Assembly (NCBI GenBank): GCA_037952775.1
Contig: JBANAY010000003.1
Location: 12,648,001 to 12,712,000 of the forward strand
Source of the DNA: Clonostachys chloroleuca
Lineage: Eukaryota > Ascomycota > Sordariomycetes > Hypocreales > Bionectriaceae
Direction of reading: 5' to 3'
Length of the DNA: 64,000 bases
In this document: in pieces, positions 23,085 through 35,105 of the stretch
Position numbering within the stretch: the stretch's first letter is position 1
Layout of the letters: each line of letters starts with the position of its first letter
Translations under genes and position numbers: made by a program
Notes under the pieces: generated by a model
What the model was told of the DNA's origin: nothing
Seen by the model: only the letters and a program-made list of their open reading frames with translations
Databases searched by the model: none

Positions 23085-25221
23085 ATGAAGGCGAATCCTG
23101 GCCAGGGCTCGAAACCGCTGGCTCAGTCCTCCTACGGACGGGCATGTCTGAACAGTTCACGGATCAAAAGCAAATGCCTCTATCGGGATGATCCAAGCCG
23201 TTGTGAAAGGTCAGCAGAATCCCGCCCCCCCACCTGTTCGGCCAGCGATTTATCCTATACTTCGACCCTAGCCCCCACTCGGTGGGTTTCGCTTTGCCTG
23301 CCCGTCTAACAAATGCTGAATATGCCACCTGAATGCTTCTGATGCTTTGCGGGAATCCTCGATAAGCACTGTCAACCGTCGGTGTCTGCCCGCAAGCGGG
23401 GTAACAGGAAACTTGGGGGTGTGAAACCGACTCACCAAGAGGAGATCCCCGAACAAGTTGCGGCTCTCTTCACGCCACCGGCAGCCCCTTTTGAAGACAC
23501 GTACAATGTATCTCTCGATATAGGTTGCGCGCAGCCTTCGACTGACAATAATTTTGACATCGTCAACGTGGATTCGGTTGGGGTAATGCCCAACAGCCAA
23601 AGAGAACCCCTTTCGTGTCTCTTTGACGATTTGTCCCTCATTTACTATTCCGGACAAGAGGGCACAAGAACAACTTGCAATATTCCGAGACCGTTTCCTT
23701 CCGAACTTTCCATTTGTTTTCATCCCGTCCAATACCAACTCCTCTGACCTTCGCCATCAGCGCCAATTTCTTTGGTTTGTTATCATGTCTCTTACGACAT
23801 CGTCGGCTGACGAGCAGTCCGCGATGGGCAATATCATCCGTCGTGTTATCTCCCAGAGAATTGTGGGTGAACACGAGAAGGACCTGGAACTTCTGCTAGG
23901 CCTTATATGCTACCTCGCCTGGTAAGTATTTCTGCCTTGTTTTGCTATTCTGCCCATGGAGGGTAACCCACGGCGGCACCTATGCTTATAGTCGCAAACT
24001 GGGCGATACTAGGATCCAGTTCCACAAGACGAAATGCTCTCCCCTGATAATGTGGACGCAAGTCGCCATCGCTCTCGTTCTTGAGCTGGGTATCCATAGA
24101 CTACCACCAAAAGAAGATCGGCTCTATAATCGAGTATTCTTATACATACCTCAAAAGAGCGAACCCATGACGCGCACGAAGGAAGAAAGACGAGCTCTGC
24201 TTGGAACTTTCATCGTGAGTTCAATGTAAGCAACAATACACTCCGCTCCTACATCAATCTCTTGCTAATACACACTCGGCCACAGTGCGTGTACCAGCCT
24301 GCGGCGGATGGACCCCCTCCGCTAAGCGTCGTCCATGGATGACTGCGTTACCATGCTGGGCCAGGGCGAAGATACAGAGCTGGATATTCTGCTCGCGACG
24401 CAAGCAAAATACCATGCAGCTATGGGGCATGTGGCAGATATATGTCCCGAGCCAGCCGCACCCCACGAGGACTCCTTACTAATCCCGGTTTATCTCATAA
24501 AGTCCATGGATCTACAACTTCAAAGCATACGCCAAAGCGTACTAATGCACTTACAAACTAGCAGTAAGTACATATCAACGCTTCCCTCCCCCTTTCTCTT
24601 TCTCTGTTTTGGGGGAGGAAGATGGAGTTGTTCTGGGTCCATTAACTTATGGTGAGAATACCGACAGGACCAATACTGCTTTGCTTGCTTGCGGCAGAAG
24701 TCGTCACTAAGGAAACGGCCCTGCGAGGCCCTAGAACGGCAAAGAACGAGAGTAGAACCTGATCTCAAAAAGTTGGAAATGCTCCAGTCCCTGTTAGGAT
24801 CAATCGAGCGGTGGTTCAACGTGTTCTTCGACCTTCCTTCGACCGACTGGTTGGACACCATCTTTGAGAGTTTCGTCCAGTACTCACATTTCATCCTCAT
24901 ACTCCTCAGATTGACCTTGCTGAGAGAGCCAGGTTGGGACGGAAATGCGGTACGGGACCGCATCTCGTGGAAGAGATGACATGCATGGGGGAAATGGACG
25001 ACGCGGACCGTGCAAAAGAGCATATTAGCGTAAGTGCGCGTCGGAGAATGCGAGCTTTGATTGCAGATGTTTCTGCAGAGCTCTCCGCGGCAGCACGACC
25101 AGTCGACATCGGCGCTACGCCCATGGAAGGACTCTTTGATACCTGGAACATGGAGAACACTGACCTCTCCTATCAGGAGTACCCATGGCTCACGGATGTC
25201 CTTGATATATATCCTTTCTAG
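23085..25221 (+). pseudogene. Zn2Cys6 transcription factor relic
   Basis: The start encodes SYGRACLN followed by Ser where the second cluster Cys belongs (AGT at 23154-23156), then SRIKSKCLYRDD and CER. After about 160 bp comes the other half of the cluster, KHCQPSVSARKRGNRK (about 23366-23413). An intron at this place is common in the family. Later pieces match the middle homology region: FRDRFLPNFPFVFIP, EKDLELLLGLICYLAW, MWTQVAIALVLELGI, a block at 24340-24550, and a C-terminal block ending WLTDVLDIYPF at 25221. The pieces are in different frames, and an in-frame stop lies before the 24335 block. Such proteins are nuclear regulators often tied to metabolism clusters; this one is dead. Confidence 0.75.
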
Positions 25222-25401
25222 GGCCTAAGCAGCCGAAATCACATAAGGCCTCCGGCATCACAAGAGACGGGGCACGTACTGGTACGAAGTTCACTATTAT
25301 AGTTAATGAGGAGGCAATATATGCACCACCGGATGATGACATGTTAGAAGAAGAGTTTTGTTTTTTATCATTTACTACTGCCCACATTATAAATGGGTAT
25401 C

Positions 25402-26716
25402 TTAGTTAATGGCAAGAGCAGCAACAATTGTATCCAAAGCACAAGACTGAGTGCTCGCATCGGCGGTTGCGTAAGGACCACCCCAATAAGCGCCATTAAA
25501 GCATCCGCCGTTTTGGATGGCCAGATCATTGTTCCAAATGGATTGGGCATTTCTTTCAATGAACGTCTTCCAAGAGGCGGTGGGACGCTGATCATAGAGA
25601 TCACGGAGACCACGGGTGAAGACACCCTTGAACTGTTCACCATCACCCGAGCAGTTCTTGTTCTTGTCGCAGTCGTCGACAAGGATGCCGTTGGAGTCGA
25701 CGAGGGTACCTATGGCAGCATTGGCGATAAGGGATGCTTGGTCGAGGTAGGAACCATCACCCGTAGCCTTGTAAAGCTTGGCGAGGGCACTCAGGATAAC
25801 GCCTTGGTTGTAGGTATAGGTGGGGTGGCCGTTGTTCCTACAATTGGAGTCAAGGCCGTCGTTGATGAGATTCTGAGAGTTGATCATGCCGGTGCCCTTG
25901 AACCAGTTCCATTGGTTGACAGCGGCATTAACGTATTTCTGCTTGACGTCACTGCCAACGTTGTTGGCAATGGCGGTGGAGAGGTGAAGGTATAACTCTA
26001 TGAAGTCTGTTAGATGGCATCTTAGAAATACGGGAATGAATTTAGTAAAAATTTACCGTTGGCAATAGCGTTGACATAGGTCTTGGCCTTATCCCACCAG
26101 ATGCCACCGCAAGGGGTCGTACCGATAGCAGCGGTCATGTCGTCCCAGATGTAGATGGCCTCATTGAGGTATTCAATCTTGCCAGTAAGCTCCCAAGAGG
26201 CGATGAAGCCAAGAGCCCACCAAGCCTCATCGTCATAAAATGAGTTGATGAAACCAACATCTCCCTGGCGACGGAGGAGGGGAGAGCGGCCAGCAAGCTT
26301 GTTGCGGGGAATGTAGACCTTTTCGTAAGCTGACATGTCGCTAGATTGTTTGGCACTAGCAAAAGGCTTGTTCTTGGGGGCATTGGTGTAGATCTGGTTG
26401 ATGACAGGAGTAACCTGACTGGCGACACCAGAGTCGAGCTTACCGAAAAGAGCGAGGGTGGTAAGCATATTCCCTCCCTGCCACCAGTACGGGTTGTTGC
26501 TATTATCATAGAAGAGGCCCGTGTTAGAGTTGAACCACCGAAGCAACTGATCCCTACGGGGAGATTTGAGTGTTAGGATGGACAAGTCTATTAGTCTAAG
26601 TTGTGATGTGAGAAATACTTGTTGCACCCAGCGTTCTGGTTATAAGAAGAGGCATCAGCCTGGACGAGGGTAGCGCCAGCGACAATGGCGGCCGTTAAGA
26701 AATAAGTGTACATCAT
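25402..26716 (-). CDS. GH76 endo-alpha-1,6-mannanase, secreted
   Basis: Three exons (26716-26619, 26553-26057, 25997-25402) give 396 residues. All junctions are GT-AG and phases match. A second ATG at 26713 is an equal choice. The N-terminus is a signal peptide (TYFLTAAIVAGATLVQA). GH76 features are visible: WWQGGNMLTTLALFG, the catalytic Asp pair in FYDDEAWWALGFI, CGGIWWDKAKTYVNAIAN, and a C-terminal GVFTRGLRDLYD region. The family cleaves alpha-1,6-mannan backbones, either in remodelling the fungal wall (DFG5/DCW1 type) or in degrading foreign mannan. There is no obvious GPI-anchor signal; the protein ends soon after the catalytic domain and is probably released. The gene is undamaged, unlike its upstream neighbour. 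Confidence 0.88.
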
Positions 26717-28013
26717 CAGGAATATATATACAGATATGTACTATAAGTCAAAACGAAATACTGCTGGCGATCTGGATAGGAGAGAGTAGGAGGCTGACAG
26801 AACTTGTTCTTTATACTGGAAATCTTGCAGTAGATATAGTAGACTAGAGGCCTATGATGTAGTAGCAGCGAGCGGCCTGCGGCACACTCCAGTTCCCAAA
26901 GATCCTTCATGGAATTGTGAGGAAAAGACCAAAGTGCCATCGAAACCTCATGTTGGGCTGTGATGTGCCCATTGCGGAAGTTGATTTACTAATCCCGAGT
27001 CGTGACATTGAAAGTCCTGGGCTTACTAGTCTAGAAGTAGGCACTGCATTTGGAAGGTGTGGCAGTGGAGAGAGAGAGTAGGTAGCATCGCATGGGTGTT
27101 GTATAGCGTGGCAGACGATCGGTGATGAGAACTTGGTGCGATACAGTGGTAGACTAGTCTGTAGGCTGTAAGTAGTCATCACGCGCCGTTGCCACACGCC
27201 GTCAGCATGCGCCGTCATCATGCGCCATGTTCTATAAGTAGGGTCGTCTTGGATCCTCAAAAGGGCTATCCGAGGGCGATGCATCGACAAATTATGGGAG
27301 GAGTTGGCATTTCACGTCATAAACAGAATCAAGAGACGTGGCATTATATCTCATATTGTAGTATTAGTCTGACACGTCCTCAATAAGATTTCCAAATTAA
27401 TGTCCGGGGACTCGTTGTATTTCTATATGAGTAGGTTTGCTTTGTCTTCTTTTGTTCTGCCCCTCAAAGCGAATAACCTTGTCTTTCTTGTATTAGGCAC
27501 TACCAAACGACCGTCGTTCTTACGGCGCTAATTTATGTCATCAAGGATCATTATTCTTCTTCGCAGGACTACGCCCTCGGGATTCAGACATACGGGGACA
27601 AGAGATGACCCCCGATGTTAAATACTTAGGCAGTCTTAGTGACAACACAGCCCCTCATCCATCATCAATATGATGCCTTGCCTTCATCAGGCTTTGGGAA
27701 CTCGAAGAATGAGTCCGAGAAAGCTGAAGGAAGACCAACTGCTCCACCTACATCTGCTGAGGTTGATTCCGCTAAAGACCCTTGAAGTAGTTCCATGTAG
27801 CCAAGACGTCCCTGAGACAAGCTTGTCACGACGAGCTGGAGCATTTTAAACTAACAGCCAAGATGATATGCCTATACTCCTGAAAATAAATGTAGCCAAT
27901 CGTCGTAATGTCTTTAAATGGACGGTCTCTTCAGTATACCTTTCTGGCGGAACTACGTTTTAGGAAAATTGATTTAGATTCGCAAAGCGTGTAGTGTCTT
28001 CGAAGCCTGCTAA
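26717..28013. other. intergenic stretch
   Basis: No gene is supported. A TATATATA motif near 26723-26730 lies next to the GH76 start and is more likely leader than a TATA box at proper distance. The rest is AT-rich without recognisable features. Confidence 0.5.
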
Positions 28014-29717
28014 CTAAGAGAGAGCATACTTTAACAAGGGGTTGCCAGAAGACCCCTTTCCTAGAATATAACATTTCAATGCCTCCATCACAGGGCCGAC
28101 AGCTTCCGTTTCAAGACGGCCCATCTCCACACCCGATAAAGCTTGCAAGTGAACGGAGCACTCATTTAGAGATCCAGACCCAAGTGCCTGCTTCATCCTT
28201 TCTTGCAAGATGTCTATTGCAGGTATCCAGCTCCCGCTTCCCAGATGAATATTGTTCAATGTAATTTTGTTAATTCTTGTTCCCAGACCTTGAAAAAGAC
28301 CTTCCATATGAGCTTGGGCTGTGGAGAAGCTGGAAAATTTGATCCTTTTGATGCGAGGCCAATATGCTCTTCCAATTATCCCCTCCAGAACCCCCCAAAT
28401 TCCTCCATGCTCAATAGACCCAGACGCATTAAAGCCCAGATATATTTGACCATCAATAGAGACCTCTTCGAGGTTCTGATGGGCTATCAGCGCGGAGAAG
28501 TAGGCCCCGAAATTAACCTTCTGTTCCTCTGAGAGAAGCAGCAACCTGGAGGGATAGGAGAAAGAAAGGTTGGGCATATGGAATATCTTGAGCTGCTGGA
28601 ACGCCGCGTTAAGCAACCCCCAGTCACGATCTGTTAAGCCTTCCATAAAGCGAAGATGATGGGCCATGGGCGGGCAGCCTAATTTAAACGCATTTATGAC
28701 TCCACCAGCCTGATGGATGGCAACTGGTAGATCATGGATGATTCTGATTGCCTGTTGCTGCTGTTCATCGTTGTCGGCATCTCCCTCGTGATCCCAGCTT
28801 ACACCGGATGCCAAGTACCTGGACAAGAGTGATTTAGACTCGCAAACAGATCGATACCCGTTCTTTACCCTCTTGGGGCATCTAAACTCGCTTGCAATCA
28901 GTTCGAGCGCTACTGGGTGTGATGCGTGGAGAGCCAAGCGAGCAACGGAGCTGAAAAACGACTTGTCCAACAGTAGTCGCACCTGCTCCTCGTACGCGCG
29001 CGAGAACTCATCATGGCAGTGTCGAACAAGCACCCTGTATCTGAAAACCCGCTCCTCGTCTGATTTGTCCGGGACCAATTCAGTGCCAGAGCTCATCATC
29101 TGCCTCATGGCAAACCTGACAACTCTTGATCTGTCCATCGCCTGGCGAATGTCTTCCATCGCTTCGTGAAAATGTTTCGCCCGCTCCACGTTACCAGCCT
29201 CCGCGGCTACTTTTCGTCTGAACGCGTTTTGCGCAAGAAGTGAGGACAGCCTCCTGCGTTTCATGTTCAGCCTGTCAATGTTGTAATGCAACCATCCATT
29301 CAAGTCCCTTACAAGCTCTGCTGGATGGTATTCGAGGCCCACCTGGATGGCTCGGACTCCAGAGGCTATCAAGTGGTTGGAACAAACTGCCTGCACTCGG
29401 TCGAGGGATTTCTGACTGAGCGAGAGCCGTACGATGGGATAAAGTAATGGGCTCGACAGGCTGTTGAAGAGACGGGAGACAAGCCGTAGGGACTGTACGG
29501 TCTGCAAGTCAGATCGAGAGAACGGGGCAATAAAGTCTTCTTCAGCAGTTTGGTCCAGGGATGCTGAGTAACGGAACTGGTTGGTTATCATCGCCAGGAG
29601 CTCTACTGACAAATCCATCAATTGGATGTCTCTCGTTTCCCCCCGAGAGAGAGAAACGCCGCCCTCGACCTCAACGCTTCGCGTCGTCGGTCGATGCAGA
29701 TGGCCGCATCTCTCCAT
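28014..29717 (-). CDS. F-box-type protein
   Basis: This is one exon of 567 residues from ATG 29717. A more typical start is Met34 at 29618, where MDLSVELLAMITNQF begins the F-box. A segment LRLVSRLFNSLSSPLLYP follows, typical of fungal F-box proteins. The rest is helical and Leu-rich without clear LRR spacing. F-box proteins recruit substrates to SCF ubiquitin ligases; the substrate is unknown. The ATG of Met34 overlaps the stop codon of the upstream frame (TGATG). The six-G run just before it suggests that upstream frame and this gene are one gene split by a frameshift. Confidence 0.7.
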   Translation of the reverse strand: MERCGHLHRPTTRSVEVEGGVSLSRGETRDIQLMDLSVELLAMITNQFRYSASLDQTAEEDFIAPFSRSDLQTVQSLRLVSRLFNSLSSPLLYPIVRLSLSQKSLDRVQAVCSNHLIASGVRAIQVGLEYHPAELVRDLNGWLHYNIDRLNMKRRRLSSLLAQNAFRRKVAAEAGNVERAKHFHEAMEDIRQAMDRSRVVRFAMRQMMSSGTELVPDKSDEERVFRYRVLVRHCHDEFSRAYEEQVRLLLDKSFFSSVARLALHASHPVALELIASEFRCPKRVKNGYRSVCESKSLLSRYLASGVSWDHEGDADNDEQQQQAIRIIHDLPVAIHQAGGVINAFKLGCPPMAHHLRFMEGLTDRDWGLLNAAFQQLKIFHMPNLSFSYPSRLLLLSEEQKVNFGAYFSALIAHQNLEEVSIDGQIYLGFNASGSIEHGGIWGVLEGIIGRAYWPRIKRIKFSSFSTAQAHMEGLFQGLGTRINKITLNNIHLGSGSWIPAIDILQERMKQALGSGSLNECSVHLQALSGVEMGRLETEAVGPVMEALKCYILGKGSSGNPLLKYALS

Positions 29718-29947
29718 CTATATTCTGAGGTGGACGAAGAATCTTGACTCGATAATGGAGAAGGCTGAGGCGCCTGTGTTCCCTTAATCGCCTCAGAACA
29801 TTGGAGATGACGAACCACAACGCGGTCGAGTATATCGACGCGACCAAGTTCCTCATAGACCGAAGCCAGATCTGTATAAGAGTTAGCATCGCGCCAGTCT
29901 TCTGGAGAAATGCCAAAGGCGCCAGGATCAGCAGATGGAGTTGCCAT
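29618..29947 (-). CDS. upstream frame, probable N-terminus of the F-box gene
   Basis: A 109-codon frame starts at ATG 29947 and ends at TGA 29620-29618, overlapping the F-box gene by about 100 bp in another frame. The beginning (ATPSADPGAFGISPEDW) looks like real coding sequence. Just before the end lies GGGGGG; one more G would place it in the frame of MDLSVELLAMI. I think it is the N-terminal part of the F-box protein. A separate small protein with coupled TGATG termination and restart is less likely in a fungus. Confidence 0.45.
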   Translation of the reverse strand: MATPSADPGAFGISPEDWRDANSYTDLASVYEELGRVDILDRVVVRHLQCSEAIKGTQAPQPSPLSSQDSSSTSEYRWRDAAICIDRRREALRSRAAFLSLGGKRETSN

Positions 29948-30990
29948 TATCTCATGTGTGTCTTCAAGATGACGAAGTTGATAATGAGAGGATGGCACGA
30001 TCTATTACCCCGCATAGCCCCTGGGTATATTTATAGTTGTAATGCCTTATGGCGACCCATGCGAACCACGGACCGCGCACGCCTGCGCCAACATTTACCG
30101 TATCCAATAATGTGTTGCGATACTGGGTATGGTGTCAAGTTGTTAAATTCTTGGTGTTTGGGAATATCCCTTTTTTTCCAGCAGCTGCCGCATAACTGTA
30201 TAGCTCTCTCACTTACTACTTACTTACCATATCCAGATGGCTATAGACCTTCCCTCAAATGGTTTTCTCTACCTAGATTCCGAGGAGGCAGAAGCTCCTA
30301 AGTGAAATGGAAAATATGAGAGCTCGTCGCCTTACCGAATGTACCGTGCAGAGGCTTGCCACCACCCCTTATGATCCAACCGTGTAAATGTAACTGGCAC
30401 AATCCCTCATGTAAGGGGACAAACCATCCATGTGTCTGGTCAAGCTTTGCAGTCAGCGGTTATAGCAGCGGTCATAATTTTCTTTTCATGACTCAGGTAA
30501 ACGCCGCCTGTTTCATTGCATTTCACTCGGTCACACAGATTCAGAGTGTTTCAATGTCTTGTTAATTTACTCAACCCAGCTGTGCAAATGGGCTCCGATA
30601 TCCCTTCAATGAGTCGACTACATCCATTTCGCATCGTCGGTATTACAGACTATGGATCATACTTGGCATGCTGGATAGGCAGCAATTCTCAGATCATACA
30701 CCTACTCTATTTTTAAGAGAAACAGTCTCTAAAGATTACTACATGCAATTACTAACGCATAAATTCTAGTCAAGAGTCAGCATCGAAGATATGATTGACA
30801 AGTTTCACAAAGAAGTAACCACAAAAGAGTTCGGATTTTAGAGCAAGAAGTAAATTCAATTGTAGAAATATTTACATTTTTTCCATCCACTAGAGTCGAT
30901 TATATAAAGGTAGCATAGGCTTAGAAGACAAACACGCTATGAAATGATACAAAAGATAGAATCCGTAAGGGGGAGCATATAGTCTGCACA
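29948..30990. other. intergenic stretch
   Basis: No gene was recognised. The right end, about 30840-30990, should be the 3' UTR of the neighbouring minus-strand gene. Confidence 0.5.
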
Positions 30991-32154
30991 CTAGGACAGT
31001 CGATAGACAACGTCCTTGCTAAAGTACCTGGTGATATCATTGTCATTGCCGCAGTGCTCGCAACGATGCAGGACCTTGGCGCCAGAGTGTCCTGGGCCGT
31101 AGTGATCTGCTCCGGCTGGCTTTGGAGCTGGAGCGGCGCCGATGCCGTCGGAGCTACTTCCCACGGAATTGCTCTGCTCTCGCTCCTTGATGTGCTCCTG
31201 CGCAAACTTGGGGTTGGCAGTTGGGAAAGCAGTTCCGTTAGCATTGTTGTTGTATTCCATGGTAGGAGAACCAAAGGTACCGCGGGCGTTGGTTGGTGAG
31301 GGCCCTCCGCCGTTGACAGTGGGGGTTTGCTTCACCGCATAGCTGTCATCGTAATGTTTGGCAGTAGAGCCAACAGGATAACTCAAGCCGTTACCAGTGT
31401 GACCATTCGTGCGGCTAGCGCTGCGATATGGCAATTCGGTGGGAGCATAGTCTCCGTATTCACTTGGCTGGTTCAGCTCAGTGGCGGCCATGCTAATAGC
31501 TCGGTTTTCATCATCGGTCAGGTGTGCCTGGCCGCGATTGACAGTTGCCATGATTGGAGTTTCGAAAGTGTCATCATCATCGTATCCGTGGGCACCGGGT
31601 TGGCCGCGGCGAGCAGAGTAATCGCCGTTGCTAGCGATTCCGTTACGCTCGAGGTGATGTCCGTTGGTGCCCACATCATCTCGCTGCGTGTTGGTCTTGC
31701 CGACGTCCCCCCAGTAGGGGTACTTTTGCGGCTTGGTGCTGCCGGCTGAGAACGGTGCGTTCTTGCTGTAGCCATTAGGGGCGGTCCTTGAGTCTGGACT
31801 AGGGATGGCCAACTCTTCGTCGTCAACCTGGCCAGCTGCCGCTGTCTCATTCAGCTTGTTCTGGTGGGCTGCTGAGTCTGGGGTGACAGGGGAATATGTG
31901 TACTCGTCGGCCTCATCACCCTCAGTCGTTCTATGAAGGTCCTTGACCGAGGACGGGCGTTGTTTGGTGGAGGCCGTATCAGTAGTGGTCTCCCAAGTCC
32001 TGGTTCTAGTGCCGTTGTTTACAGTGGCACTACGAGGTATATCGGCAACGGAATCTGGGTAAGCACCAGGTGGCTTTCGGGCCGGCTGCGAGGTGCTGTG
32101 ACGATGGCTCTTGTCGCCACTCAGGGCTCCTTTGATCTTGGATCCCAGACCCAT
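30991..32154 (-). CDS. disordered protein with N-myristoylation-like start and C-terminal Cys motif
   Basis: The start chosen is ATG 32154, giving 387 residues; an open frame continues 37 codons upstream, but MGLGSKIKGALSG is the natural N-terminus. Gly2, with Ser at position 5 and Lys at 6, fits N-myristoylation, so membrane attachment is likely. Most of the protein is hydrophilic, rich in Asn, Thr, Ser, Gly and Asp, and likely disordered. The end contains CEHCGNDNDITRYF, a CxxC pair that could hold half a metal site. I know the layout from uncharacterised Sordariomycete proteins but not a function. The gene is intact, with an ordinary codon pattern. Confidence 0.75.
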   Translation of the reverse strand: MGLGSKIKGALSGDKSHRHSTSQPARKPPGAYPDSVADIPRSATVNNGTRTRTWETTTDTASTKQRPSSVKDLHRTTEGDEADEYTYSPVTPDSAAHQNKLNETAAAGQVDDEELAIPSPDSRTAPNGYSKNAPFSAGSTKPQKYPYWGDVGKTNTQRDDVGTNGHHLERNGIASNGDYSARRGQPGAHGYDDDDTFETPIMATVNRGQAHLTDDENRAISMAATELNQPSEYGDYAPTELPYRSASRTNGHTGNGLSYPVGSTAKHYDDSYAVKQTPTVNGGGPSPTNARGTFGSPTMEYNNNANGTAFPTANPKFAQEHIKEREQSNSVGSSSDGIGAAPAPKPAGADHYGPGHSGAKVLHRCEHCGNDNDITRYFSKDVVYRLS

Positions 32155-32976
32155 TGTGTGTGTGTTATCTTGTGTGTAAATGGGTGTCTGTGTAGGTAAC
32201 TTGAAGGTAAATGCGCGGAAATAACTGACAGTGCTAGTAAGTATAGGCAAGGAACAGCACGACAACCAAGTCTGTATTTATGCCGCATAGAGCAAGCATC
32301 TACTGATTGCATCATACCGCACCTACGTAAGGATGCCAATTATTTCTTGAACCCTCCCTTGTGTGATGCTGGAGGTGACATCAGAAGCATGGATCCTGAA
32401 GCCAGGATTGTCAGTCGAGCCAATCAACGGCTCGGAATCGTGGCAGATCGGCATTGAACCCTTCAATTTAGTCTCACCCAAGATCCTGGTAACAGGGATC
32501 AAATGACGTCAATTCCCTTCAGCTAGACAGTTTCTTGGCAACTACCCTACGGCAAGGGGCAGAATTTGGGTGACGACAAGCGATATCAAATTTCTCGGGG
32601 TATATCTGAGAAATGGGTCTTATCGTACATATCAAGAGAACAATGAAAAAGAGCGCAGTGATTCTAAAATTAGCAGTGCATGTTATGTTCCTAAAAAAAC
32701 CAAGATAAGATTGATAAAATGCAAGGAGTGAGAGACTGATAACGCCGTTCTACCCTTGACTGACACCGCGAGACACATGGGATGCGTCAGTGAGCATTAA
32801 GTAATGAAGATAGAAGGGACATTTACTATTGAAAATATTCTGCAATTCACATCTTAAGATAAGATAAGTGTAAGAGGGCTGCAATTAACCTAAAACTTAA
32901 TTACCAACTTTAGACCAAGACAGTGTGAGCAACAGCATGATCCAGCTCCCTTCAAAGCTCTAACACTCCGATTCAA
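32155..32976. other. intergenic stretch
   Basis: About 820 bp with no supported gene. It includes the promoter side of the minus-strand gene at 32154 and the 3' side of the HET relic. Confidence 0.5.
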
Positions 32977-35105
32977 CTACTCGATTGTAATCTTAGAGTC
33001 TGGCAGGCCGCAGAATAGCCCCCTTGATTCCTCCCAAGAAGCTGGAGAGATCATCCACCTACCACAACGTAGATAGGCCCCACTGTCAAGCTTGGTTAAA
33101 GCAATCCCATAGACTTGAGGCCACTTCTCGCGAATCAACGCCGTGATAATTGGGAAAAGGGGAATACCCTCCTTTACATCCTGCTTGGTATCAAAGCGGA
33201 TAGACCCCTGGAGCCTGTCATGAGAGTCCGTCACCCTGGCAACATCAGCGCCTGTATCAGGGTCTAGCAACCCGTCAATACCCATTTCTGTCTCATCGTA
33301 TGGCTCATCGGGGTAGTTGGGGTTCGGAGATGACTTTCCGATGAGATATTTCCCTTTGAGAGTAAGGCTGCTGGCGATGACTAGCCCTGCCTCATTTGTC
33401 TTGGACGCTACGTCCACAAGCTCACAGTGGCTCTGAGTAGTGAGCGACCCGCTCAGACCCTCTTCGTAGTTGGTGGGACCATCTATTGCAGCCCAGCTCC
33501 TGAAGGGGCACGATACCGCAGCGGCCGATTTGCATTACCACAGGTATACCAGACCAAGGCTGTAGGCAAAGTCTTTTTCCACATACCGGCAAGATATGTG
33601 TCATCGCAACCCTGCTCCTTCAAGTGAGGTTTCATCCCCATAGCAGCACTCTCTATGTAAACGAGCCTCTCATCCGGGGCTGCCAGTGTGCACCTTGTAT
33701 ACTCAGCCAAAAGCTGGAACCAACGACTCAGTATGTCTTCTTTGGGGTTACCGAGAGGATAAGAAAACGGACGAGCGCGAATAAGCGGCTTCCAAGCGGG
33801 TCGAGGTGGTGCCCGGATCGGTTTGCCAACCATATACTTCACACTAATCACGATCGGCTTCTTTCCTTCTATATTCGTGTACCCTCCGGGCCCGTACAGG
33901 ATACCGCCAAAGTTTACCTCGTTGCAAAGAGCACCGTGGCATTCCCAGGAGATAAGCGAGCTCTCAAGATGGATCATCCGTGGTGTTAAAAGACGTTCTC
34001 GGAAACCTTTCGCTGTTTGGATCAATGGCTCATCCTTGAATTGCGCCATCTCTGGCCTGTGGAACTTCAACAAGGTTGTATTTCCCTCAGCGTCAAGAGG
34101 AAATTCGAACGCAGCAGGTATGATCAGGTGCGGCCCCCTTTCAGAAAACAGTCCGGAAGCAGGTAGAGTGGACCCTGTAGCCCCAATTCCACAGAAGCTA
34201 TTAGACAAGATATCCTGTAGCTCAGCGTTGCTAAGTGGTGGTTCGTCTTGAAGAATACAAAGATGGTCGATCCAAAGATGACCTACACCCTACCGTTTGA
34301 CCACAGCAAAGGCATCCCTGTAGATCAAGGGCAACGTGGAGAGAGATTGTGGACGAGAGAAGTGCCCCAGGCTCGATTTTGTTAGCTGCAGGCTGTCATC
34401 AGCATTGTAGCAGTGGCCGAGTGTGCAGTACCGGACACCACCAGACTGGGTAGAAAGCCCGGTTTCAGGGGATCAAACAGAATGATCCGCCAAGGTCATC
34501 TAATTCGAGCAGATAGCTTGGAATAAAACCAGTGGCTTGGTTGCAGCCCCTATGGGTCTGGACACATGTATGCATCCAGCTCTGAACCAAGCTCCAGGCC
34601 TTGGCAGCTCCGGTTGATGGGCTGATATCAAGGTTGCAGTCTTAGGGGGAGCCTATAAACCTATTAGCAATATGATATGAACTGGCTCTTAGATAGAAAT
34701 ACCGTCAAACATTCTCAGCGGCTGGCTGAAACGAGCCTTGGGTGTGGATATGCATATCGTTGGGAGATGGCTTTGGAGGCCGACAGTGAACAAGGAATAA
34801 TAGCCTAGCTTAGCCATTGCAGCATGTTGATCGACTTCCGCCCCTCTGTGTTCGCACTGGCAGCACATGAAGCATCCATCGGCAACAGAGTTCATATAGG
34901 ACTCCAAGGTCAGATGGTGGCCAAATAAATAATGCGTTGGGTGTTGATCATCGCTGTCTAACATGTGTGGAGGAGGGGCCAGAGAAGAGCGCCAATCTCC
35001 CTCGAATTCTTCTGCGAAATCTGTTTCCCGGTATACTCGCCTAGACTTGGAGAGGTCCCAAATGCCCTGGAGACCTTCGCGACAGAGGCAGATATTGCAG
35101 AGCAT
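32977..35105 (-). pseudogene. HET-domain protein, inactivated
   Basis: The start at ATG 35105 (MLCNICLCREGLQGIWD) matches the intact HET gene at 40.2-42.3 kb. The HET core is readable: LSTLPLIYRDAF, GVGHLWIDHLCILQD, then RLLTPRMIHLESSLISWEC. There are three separate lesions. One is an extra base in a C4 run at about 34467-34470. The second is a TAG at 34290-34292 in place of a Leu codon between the two HET blocks. The third is a missing T near 33500, which breaks the conserved APSWSWA motif. After it, the frame continues to the normal end at 32977. HET proteins trigger cell death in non-self recognition between hyphae. This copy cannot be functional. Confidence 0.85.
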
